From: JBBQVZ01 sp038211015
GTDB lineage: Bacteria > Actinomycetota > UBA4738 > HRBIN12
Length of the DNA stretch: 19,084 nt
Reading direction: 5' to 3'
NCBI GenBank assembly: GCA_038211015.1
Contig: JBBQVZ010000064.1
Location: forward strand, 1-19,084
The position numbers and the translations under genes are program-made. Numbering within the stretch: position 1 is the stretch's first letter; every line of letters starts with the position of its first letter. Below, piece after piece: positions 12,713-19,084 of the stretch. The notes under the pieces were generated by a model. It saw only the letters and a list, made by a program, of their open reading frames with translations. It had not been told where the DNA came from and did no database searches.

Positions 12713-12819
12713 TCGGAGGGAACGCGCGACCCTGCCGACTGCAGGCTCGACGGCTGCTGACCATCCATGTTCGGATGGGGCCGTGAACCGATCTGGGGCC
12801 TTAATGCGACAGAGGGTTG
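12713..12819 (+). promoter_or_regulatory. Upstream region of the sigma-kinase operon
   Basis: Between the repeat cluster and the operon start there is a hairpin, CCATCC (12761-12766) with GGATGG (12773-12778) and a 6-nt loop. GGAAC-type ECF -35 candidates occur (GGGAAC around 12718-12723, TGAACC near 12783) but no matching -10 could be placed with confidence. An AGAGGG ribosome site at 12811-12816 serves the ATG at 12820. Confidence 0.3.
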
Positions 12820-13347
12820 ATGACGGTCCGCGCAGACGGTGACGACACGCTCCTTGCGGCCGTGGCGACGGGCGACCGCGAAGCGCTCGCGGAGCTTTAC
12901 CACCGCCACGCCCCCTGGCTTGTGCTACGGCTCTCGCGTCGATGTGCAGACCCCGGGATCGTGGAGGAAGTCGTGCAGGACACGTTCGTAGCGGTGTGGC
13001 GAGGTGCGGCCCGATACCGGGCGAGCGGCGAAGTGCCGGCCTGGATCTGGGGCATAGGGATACGCCGACTGATCTCGCGGCTCCGTCAGCGACCGGCGCC
13101 GATTCCCCGCATGCACGCCCACGACACGATGGTCTCGGCGGAAGACGAGGTCTTGATATCGGTCGAGCACGGCGACCTCGGAGCAGCACTCGGGCGGTTG
13201 TCGCCGGAGCTTCGCGCCGTAGTGCAAGCCACCGTCTTGGACGGACTGACGACGAAGGAGGCGGCGACGTTGCTCGGCATACCAAGGGGAACGGTGAAGA
13301 CGCGCGCCGCACGCGCGCGTCGCGAGTTGCGGGAGGCCTTGGCATGA
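12820..13347 (+). CDS. ECF-type RNA polymerase sigma factor, first gene of the operon
   Basis: A 175-residue two-domain sigma factor. Region 2 covers about residues 16-90 (AVATGDREALAELYHRHAPW, IVEEVVQDTFVAVWRGAARY, VPAWIWGIGIRRLIS). Region 4 covers about 125-174 (LSPELRAVVQATVLDGLTTK, EAATLLGIPRGTVKTRAARA, RRELREAL). The ATG at 12820 follows AGAGGG; a TTG one codon earlier is less likely. The stop overlaps the anti-sigma start (ATGA at 13344-13347). As for other ECF sigma factors paired with a zinc anti-sigma factor, activity is expected to be held off by the next gene product until a signal arrives. Its targets probably include its own operon, which is inference. Confidence 0.93.
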   Translation: MTVRADGDDTLLAAVATGDREALAELYHRHAPWLVLRLSRRCADPGIVEEVVQDTFVAVWRGAARYRASGEVPAWIWGIGIRRLISRLRQRPAPIPRMHAHDTMVSAEDEVLISVEHGDLGAALGRLSPELRAVVQATVLDGLTTKEAATLLGIPRGTVKTRAARARRELREALA

Positions 13348-14179
13348 GTACCACCTGGCACGCCGATCCCGAGGCACTCGAGCTGTATTCGGCGGGGCAT
13401 CTCGACGACGTCCGGGCGTCATCGCTCGAGGCCCATCTGCTGGCTTGTCCGCATTGCCGGGGCGCAGTCGCGGCGAGGGTGCCGCGTTCGCAGCTCGATA
13501 CGATGTGGAACACGATCGAGGATGCCCTGGACGCGCCGCAACCGGGCATCATCGAACTGGCCTTGTTGCAGCTCGGCGTCCATGAGCACGTGGCACGGTT
13601 GCTGGCGGCCACATCGTCGCTTCGCCTGTCGTGGTTCCTGGCCGAGGCATTCGCCCTCGGATCGGCTGCCTTCGCGGCCCAACACACCGCCGGCACGGGC
13701 GCGGGGGGCGCCACGCTGTTCCTGTTCCTCGTGCTCGCTGCTCTCGCACCCGTCGCCGGCGTCGCGGCGGCCTTCGGACCGGGTGTGGATCCTGCGTACG
13801 AGATAGGGATCGCATCGCCGATGCGCGGTGACCGATTGCTGTTCGTCCGAGCGACGGCGGTGCTCGGCGCCTCGATCCTGATCGCCGGGATCGCCGCATT
13901 GGCCCTGCCAGACCTGGACTGGACGGTGACGCTGTGGTTGCTGCCCGCGCTCGGCCTGACGCTGACCACGCTCGCGGTCGCCACGTGGCTGCAGCCGATA
14001 GCGGCGGCTTGCACGGTGGGGCTGACGTGGCTGGTGGTCGCGGCAGCGTCATCGGTCGCGACCACCGATCCCCTCGCGGCCTTCCACGTCGTCGGTCAGC
14101 TCGTATCGACACTGGCGATCGTCACGTCGGTACTCGTGCTTGCCCAACGACGCTCCGCCTACGAAGGAAGGATCCCCTC

Positions 14180-14183
<4 letters not shown>
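13344..14183 (+). CDS. Zinc anti-sigma factor with multi-pass membrane sensor domain
   Basis: A 279-residue protein. Residues 1-45 carry a zinc anti-sigma (zf-HC2) motif, HLLACPHC, with His31, Cys35 and Cys38; such domains grip ECF sigma factors in the cytoplasm. After a linker (residues 50-90) come about six hydrophobic segments between residues 94 and 266, including LFLFLVLAALAPVAGVAAAF, FVRATAVLGASILIAGIAAL, LWLLPALGLTLTTLAVATWL and GLTWLVVAAASSVA. Most zinc anti-sigma factors have a single membrane helix, so this multi-pass domain is unusual. Residues about 77-270 align with residues 24-210 of the histidine kinase at the end of the operon (shared SLR-x-SW, PVAGVAAA-[FY]-GP, DP-x-YE, WxLPAL). 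It overlaps the sigma gene and the ATPase gene by 4 bp each. Confidence 0.88.
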
Positions 14184-15048
<865 letters not shown>

Positions 15049-15049
<1 letters not shown>

Positions 15050-15855
15050 TGGCGACCTCGTTGCGAGCCGCGTTCGAAGACGCACGCGCCTCCGGCATCC
15101 CACAGGCGTCCGCTCGCCCGTCGGTGGCAGGGGTTTGGGCGCTCGGGCGCATCGAAGCGCGACGGATGTTGCTGCATCCTTCCTTCCTCATCGGGATGGC
15201 GTTCGCCATCTTCGTCATGCGCGGCGCCTTCGGCTCCGGGGGAACCCAGATGGATCTCGTCGAGAACGTGGCGTGGGTGCTTGGCGGGATCCTGGTCGGG
15301 GTGCTCGTGGGCACGGTGTTGACGACGAACATCGCGGCGATGCGTCCGCGGCGCGATCAGACGCAGGAGCTGTTCGGTGCACTGCCTGCCCCGCCGGAAA
15401 CGCGCACGGTCGGCGTCTTCGCGGGGCTGCTGCTTGGCCCGGTCACGCTGTCGATCGTGCTGACGGCGTGCGCATGGTGGGCGTTCCGTTCGAACGAGGA
15501 CATCGGCCCGCACATCGACCTGTTCCTCGCCGTGCAGATACCGCTGACCGTTGCTGCCCTGGGTGCGATCGGGTTCGCGATCGGTCGATGGGTGCCGAGC
15601 CTCCTGGGTGGCCCGGTCGTGATCGCCGCGCACATCATGACGGGGATCTTCTGGGCGGTGCCGTGGGTACTCCCGACGTCGACAGACGTCGACAGGCCGA
15701 GGCACATGGTCTACCTCGTAGCGGCGATCACGACATGGGTCGCCCTCGCACTCGCGCGCGATCGACGAACGGCGCCTAGGTTCCTGATCGCGGCGATCGC
15801 GTTCGCCGTTGGTGTCGTCGCCGCGTCCCAGCAGCTTCCTCCCGGCGGGTTGTGA
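15049..15855 (+). CDS. ABC-2-like permease
   Basis: A 268-residue protein with an N-terminal cytoplasmic segment, then ARRMLLHPSFLIGMAFAIFV, the amphipathic-then-membrane entry typical of ABC-2 permeases. Further segments include VAWVLGGILVGVLVGTVLTT, FAGLLLGPVTLSIVLTACAW, VQIPLTVAALGAIGFAIGRW, VVIAAHIMTGIFWAVPWVLP and APRFLIAAIAFAVGVVAASQ, about six or seven in all. A cytoplasmic loop reads MRPRRDQTQELFGALPAPPE, as in subunits that meet their ATPase through an early loop. It pairs with the preceding ATPase and overlaps both neighbours by one base. Confidence 0.82.
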
Positions 15856-16478
15856 TGGGCTACTCGTTCACCGTTCGGCACGCGCAGACCCGCCTCCTCG
15901 TCCGACCGAGCGCGCGCACTATCCGATGGGCCTCGTTCGTGGTCATCGCCGCGACCGGAGCCCTGGTCGTGTGGACCGGCGGGCGCAAAGGAGGCAACCC
16001 TGCTGCCATCGCGCTGCCGATCGCCACAACCCTGCTGTGCGTGTGGCTGTGCTTTCTGTTCGAGGACCTCGTCGCGGAGACGACGGATGCGTCGGCGACC
16101 TCGCTGTTGTTTCGACGAGCGGTGCGGGCCGGGATCGCAGTGCCACCGATCGCCGCCGTCTGGTTCGCTTACACGTGGATCGGACCGCTGACGGGACCAA
16201 CCCTCGCCATGATCGGTGCCTTCGGGGCGGGGATCGCTCTGGCGCTCGCCGCTGCAGCGGTCGCGGTACCGATCGTCGGCTCGGGCAAGAGCGGTTTGGC
16301 ATCGACCGCGGCCGTGGTCTTCGTTCTCCTAGTGTTGCCGGTTGCGATCGGACATCCGCCGTCGGTCGACCCCGCAGAGCCGCCGTTCGGCGACGCCTTC
16401 ACGTATTGGTCGGTGGTCGCCCTGATCTCGTGCTTCGTGCTGGTGATGGCGCACCTGGATCGCTTCCAGCGGCGTTGA
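15855..16478 (+). CDS. Multi-pass membrane protein, probable second exporter subunit
   Basis: A 207-residue protein with about six hydrophobic segments (IRWASFVVIAATGALVVWTG, AIALPIATTLLCVWLCFLF, GIAVPPIAAVWFAYTWIG, MIGAFGAGIALALAAAAVAV, STAAVVFVLLVLPVAI, WSVVALISCFVLVMAHL). Its size and position between the permease and the kinase suggest a second membrane subunit of the exporter or an accessory sensor subunit; no conserved motif decides. The ATG at 15855 shares a base with the permease stop; a GTG at 15852 is also possible. It overlaps the kinase start by one base (TGATG). Confidence 0.72.
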   Translation: MGYSFTVRHAQTRLLVRPSARTIRWASFVVIAATGALVVWTGGRKGGNPAAIALPIATTLLCVWLCFLFEDLVAETTDASATSLLFRRAVRAGIAVPPIAAVWFAYTWIGPLTGPTLAMIGAFGAGIALALAAAAVAVPIVGSGKSGLASTAAVVFVLLVLPVAIGHPPSVDPAEPPFGDAFTYWSVVALISCFVLVMAHLDRFQRR

Positions 16479-17761
16479 TGGCAACGGACGTGGGCGTGGC
16501 CACGCTCGATCGAAGCGCCTCGACGCTTGATCGAGTACTGACGCGACTCGGCATCCGCGACGACACAACGAGGATCGTCGCGGCAACGCCTTCGCTTCGA
16601 GCATCGTGGCTGCTCGCGGTGCTCGGCGTCACGTCATTCGCTGCATGGGGAGCTGACGCCGACCCTCACCTACGGTCCATCGTGTTGATGCTCGCCCCGG
16701 TGTTGCCGGTTGCTGGCGTCGCCGCCGCGTACGGACCGTGGGCCGACCCGATGTATGAGATGACGCAGGCGACGCCCCTTTCTGGGTTCCGGGTGCTCTT
16801 GCTGCGATCCATCGCCGCGCTGCTCGCCGCCGCGGTGCTGGTGGGGCTGGTGGCGATCGCCCTGCCGCACATGGGGATCGCGGCGGTGGCCTGGATGTTG
16901 CCAGCACTCGCGCTGTGCTCGTCAAGCTTGATGCTAACGACGTTCATGCCGTTGCAGCGAGCCGCCGTGTTGGTGTCCGGGGCATGGTTGACGCTCGCGG
17001 TGATGGTCAGCTTGCGAGCGCCGGCCACGACCATCTTCCGCGGGTGGGGTCAGCTGTGCTTCTTCGCTGTGACCCTCGTGTCGTCCCTGGTGCTTGCACG
17101 GCGCAGACAGCATCTGGAGATCGCGAACCTCCACACCCGCCGATCGCTGGTTGACGCCGCTGATGCTGAGCGCCGCCGGATCGAGCGCAACCTCCACGAC
17201 GGCGCCCAGCAGCAACTGGTTGCGATCGGCGTCAAGGCGGGTCTTGCGCGCGCATTGGTGAAACGAGACCCTGACAAGGCGATCGGGATCATCGACCAGG
17301 TCTGCGCCGATGCGCAGGCGGCGTTGGCGAGCCTTCGCGATATGACCCGCGGCGCATATCCACCGATCCTGGCTGATGAAGGGCTACCTGCGGCGCTCGC
17401 CGCGAAGGCGCGGTCGGCGCCCTTGCCGGTCACGCTGGACGCGGCCGGCATCGGCCGCTTACCGAAGTCCGTCGAGATCGCCACATACTTCTGCTGCACC
17501 GAGGCGATGCAGAACGCGGCGAAGTACGCCAAGGCATCGTCGATCGCGGTCACTCTTCGTCCGCAAGTGGGTGCGCTCGCGTTCAGCGTGGTGGATGACG
17601 GCGAGGGTTTCGAGCTCTCAACCGTGCGGCGGGGCGTAGGTATGCGCAGTATGGCCGAGCGCGTGGAGTCGCTCGGCGGCTCGCTGGACGTACGCTCGGA
17701 ATTGGGAGTTGGAACGACCGTCACCGCAACGATCCCCTTGACCGACGTGCTTGAACGGTAG
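16478..17761 (+). CDS. HisKA_3-type sensor histidine kinase with anti-sigma-like membrane domain
   Basis: A 427-residue kinase. Residues 1-45 are cytoplasmic, and residues about 43-206 hold some six membrane segments that align with the membrane half of the anti-sigma factor in the same operon. The HisKA_3 dimerisation domain follows, with phospho-acceptor His240 in ERRRIERNLHDGAQQQL. The HATPase domain has its N box at EAMQNAAKYA (Asn346), G1 DDGEGF (373-378), G2 GVGMRSM (386-392) and a closing GVGTTVTATIP. This class is of the NarL/DesK kind and normally signals to a LuxR/NarL-type response regulator, but none is present in the window. No HAMP or PAS domain lies between the membrane and the His. 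It overlaps the preceding gene by one base; 48 bp separate it from the next gene. Confidence 0.92.
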   Translation: MATDVGVATLDRSASTLDRVLTRLGIRDDTTRIVAATPSLRASWLLAVLGVTSFAAWGADADPHLRSIVLMLAPVLPVAGVAAAYGPWADPMYEMTQATPLSGFRVLLLRSIAALLAAAVLVGLVAIALPHMGIAAVAWMLPALALCSSSLMLTTFMPLQRAAVLVSGAWLTLAVMVSLRAPATTIFRGWGQLCFFAVTLVSSLVLARRRQHLEIANLHTRRSLVDAADAERRRIERNLHDGAQQQLVAIGVKAGLARALVKRDPDKAIGIIDQVCADAQAALASLRDMTRGAYPPILADEGLPAALAAKARSAPLPVTLDAAGIGRLPKSVEIATYFCCTEAMQNAAKYAKASSIAVTLRPQVGALAFSVVDDGEGFELSTVRRGVGMRSMAERVESLGGSLDVRSELGVGTTVTATIPLTDVLER

Positions 17762-17809
17762 GCCCAAGAACTTCACAGATGATCGACGAGCTCGGCCTTG
17801 GGAGGCGAC

Positions 17810-18544
17810 ATGCGCGATGGTTCCGCGATGAAGCAGCTCACGTGGCAGGATCTCTCTTCACCCGGGGCAACGCTCGCCGCGGGCGTCTCGAGTGGATTCG
17901 TCGCCGGCTTGCTGATCGGCGGGGTTGGTGGTCGCATGGCGATGTTCGTGCTCAGGTTGACGTCGGATCCCGCCTTGCGCGGCGCGAAGACTGACGACGG
18001 GTTCACCATCGGCGTGTTCTCCTCCGAAACGCTGTTCCTCCTCGGCGTGACGGCCGCCCTCGGGATCCTCGGTGGATTGTTCTACCTCATCGTCCGCGGC
18101 TGGATCCCGGATCGTTGGCGCGTGGTCGTGATGACGGTGTACGTCGGTCTCGTCGGTAGCGCAGGCCTGATATCGCCAGACGGGATCGACTTCAGGGCAC
18201 TCTCGCCGCTACCGCTCGCCGTCGCGATGTTCGTCGCGATCGCCGTCGCCTACGGTGCGGTGATGCCGTGGCTCACCGAGCGGATGTTGCGCCAGGACTC
18301 GATCATGCGGCGTCGGCCGTGGGCGTGGATCGCCGGGCTCTCGCCGCTGGTGCTCGCGAACATCGTCGGCATCCTCGTCCTAGTGTTCGCGATGCTGGTT
18401 CTGGTGGTCGGGCGCTCGGCCCCCATCACCATCGTCGCGTGGCGTTCACCGATCACGACGTGGATCGGCCGGACGCTGCTCGTCGTGACCGCTGTCATGA
18501 GCTGCGCCAACGTTATTCACGACAGTATCGAGATACTGTCGTGA
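17810..18544 (+). CDS. Uncharacterised actinobacterial multi-pass membrane protein
   Basis: A 244-residue protein with about seven hydrophobic segments. The region GGVGGRMAMFVLRLTSD, then GAKTDDGFTIGVFSSET, then AALGILGGLFYLIVRGWIPD, and later SPDGIDFRALSPLPLAVAMF are features I recognise from a widespread but unnamed actinobacterial membrane family. No enzymatic motif was seen. The ATG at 17810 was chosen because GGGAGG (17800-17805) lies 4 bases upstream; a TTG at 17798 is in frame. The 48-bp gap after the kinase, on the same strand, suggests cotranscription, but it is the only gene of the run without an overlap, so it may be a separate passenger. Confidence 0.75.
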   Translation: MRDGSAMKQLTWQDLSSPGATLAAGVSSGFVAGLLIGGVGGRMAMFVLRLTSDPALRGAKTDDGFTIGVFSSETLFLLGVTAALGILGGLFYLIVRGWIPDRWRVVVMTVYVGLVGSAGLISPDGIDFRALSPLPLAVAMFVAIAVAYGAVMPWLTERMLRQDSIMRRRPWAWIAGLSPLVLANIVGILVLVFAMLVLVVGRSAPITIVAWRSPITTWIGRTLLVVTAVMSCANVIHDSIEILS

Positions 18545-18721
18545 GATCTGCCAGAGGAACACCCCGAAGGGGTGCGCGTCTTCTCCACCGTCGTCTACTC
18601 GGATGACGCTCGCATCAAACGCAAGTGTCGGAGGCGACGCAACTCTTTTCATCCTTAGGGTTGGTTTGCCATCCGGTCCAAGCGTCGCTAACCGGTCGAA
18701 CCACTCAAACAACTCCCGCAT
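18446..18721 (-). CDS. Possible small hypothetical protein, overlaps the membrane-protein gene
   Basis: A 91-codon frame from the ATG at 18721. The first 65 residues look protein-like: MRELFEWFDRLATLGPDG, TLRMKRVASPPTLAFDASVI, RVDDGGEDAHPFGVFLWQIS. The last 33 codons lie opposite the end of the membrane-protein gene and look like shadow sequence (HDEQRPADPRRDR). Codon use is less GC-biased than in the operon. No family was recognised and no clear ribosome site was seen. It could be a small gene acquired with the nearby insertion sequence or a chance frame. Confidence 0.35.
   Translation of the reverse strand: MRELFEWFDRLATLGPDGKPTLRMKRVASPPTLAFDASVIRVDDGGEDAHPFGVFLWQISRQYLDTVVNNVGAAHDSGHDEQRPADPRRDR
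18560..18574 (+). terminator. Short hairpin after the operon
   Basis: CACCCC (18560-18565) and GGGGTG (18569-18574) form a perfect 6-bp stem with a GAA loop, 16 bp after the stop codon of the last membrane-protein gene. A pyrimidine-rich cgtcttctcc follows rather than a U tract. It also lies inside the possible minus-strand ORF, so it may be chance. Confidence 0.4.
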
Positions 18722-19016
18722 GACGGCATTACATCACCCAGCCTGCTGACGGGGTGTGGTTCGCTCGACCACCGCATCCTTTGGTCAACACTTGGTCAAG
18801 GAGCCGACCGAACTCAACGGTACTCCCCGGTACTCCTGTGATATCCCACCTCACCTGTCACCGGTTTTGTGCGTGGGTCTTTGCTAGTGCGCTTGTGAAG
18901 GTGTCGGGATCAAAGCATTCTCGCTGCTAGAGGTGCCCTCGGCAGTGTCTGGTTTCACGACATAGTTCCGCCCTGTCTCGCGACATCGTGCCGACCTCAG
19001 ACAGAGGGGGTCGTCG
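18722..19016. other. Intergenic region with short direct repeats, probably including the IS481 left end
   Basis: No gene was recognised in the first part. ttggtcaa occurs at 18781-18788 and 18792-18799, and cggtactcc at 18818-18826 and 18828-18836. tgtcaccggttttgtgcg (18856-18873) resembles the tcaccggt segments in the repeat clusters at 9.5 and 12.7 kb. The insertion-sequence end probably lies near here, upstream of the transposase start at 19017. The exact terminal repeat cannot be set without its partner. Confidence 0.4.
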
Positions 19017-19084
19017 ATGTCACTGGCGAGGCTCGTGGTCACGGCGGTCAGGATCGAGGGACGGACGAAGGCCGAGGTGTCGCG
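19017..19084 (+). CDS. IS481-family transposase, N-terminal fragment cut by the window edge
   Basis: The frame begins MSLARLVVTAVRIEGRTKAE and runs off the edge after 22 codons. MSLARLV-x-TAV-x2-EGR-[ST]-K-x-EV is the characteristic opening of actinobacterial IS481-type DDE transposases, leading into the helix-turn-helix. An AGAGGGGG ribosome site precedes the ATG. The catalytic DDE core is outside the window, so completeness cannot be judged. Confidence 0.75.
   Translation, partial: MSLARLVVTAVRIEGRTKAEVS
19017..19084 (+). mobile_element. Left part of an IS481-family insertion sequence
   Basis: The transposase start identifies an insertion sequence entering the window from the right. Its left boundary is probably between about 18856 and 19000 but could not be placed, so only the transposase portion is marked. 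Confidence 0.55.

Noticed and set aside
12287..14065. 592-codon minus-strand frame
   Set aside because: Shadow of the sigma and anti-sigma genes, with low-complexity Ala/Arg/Ser composition and no recognisable domain.

Overview
The window is high-GC DNA from a member of the Actinomycetota, probably an uncultured lineage; the class cannot be fixed from sequence alone. The phylum call rests on DUF5317, a CU044_5270-type protein, a DivIVA-like protein, zinc anti-sigma architecture, an actinobacterial-type IS481 transposase start, TAnnnT -10 boxes set close to start codons, and many TGATG/ATGA gene overlaps.

Left part (1-9290), mostly intact chromosomal genes. On the minus strand a PAS protein precedes a conserved CxxC protein that runs off the left edge. 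Two small CxxC...CxxH zinc-finger proteins converge at 1.4 kb; one has a histone-H1-like basic tail, the other is translationally coupled to a winged-helix regulator. Then come a secreted protein, an ECF sigma factor overlapping its CU044_5270 partner, a SixA-type phosphatase, a DUF5317 membrane protein, a GH26-like secreted glycoside hydrolase with a promoter and a structured 5' leader of about 200 nt, a DivIVA-like coiled-coil protein, and an EAL-domain pseudogene.

Middle part (about 9241-12712), an accessory block. The EAL pseudogene is fused at its 5' side to the start of a lipoprotein gene in another frame. Repeat clusters at 9458-9551 and 12638-12712 share an exact 18-bp unit and look like IS481-type end remnants. 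Between them lie orphan genes: a possible minus-strand ORF, a small membrane protein overlapping a secreted-protein gene that is broken by one amber codon, a Clp N-terminal-domain-only protein, and a membrane-anchored helical protein. Codon use here is less GC-biased than in the flanks.

Right part (12820-18544), the most interesting locus. Six genes with overlapping starts and stops encode an ECF sigma factor, a zinc anti-sigma factor with a multi-pass membrane domain, an ABC ATPase, an ABC-2-like permease, another multi-pass membrane protein and a HisKA_3-type histidine kinase; a separate membrane protein follows. The membrane domain of the anti-sigma factor and that of the kinase are clearly homologous over about 190 residues. 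One operon therefore carries two different signalling outputs, sigma release and histidine phosphorylation, built on the same membrane module and tied to an exporter. No response regulator is seen.

The right edge (18545-19084) has a hairpin, short direct repeats and the first 22 codons of an IS481-family transposase. No tRNA, rRNA or CRISPR array was seen.
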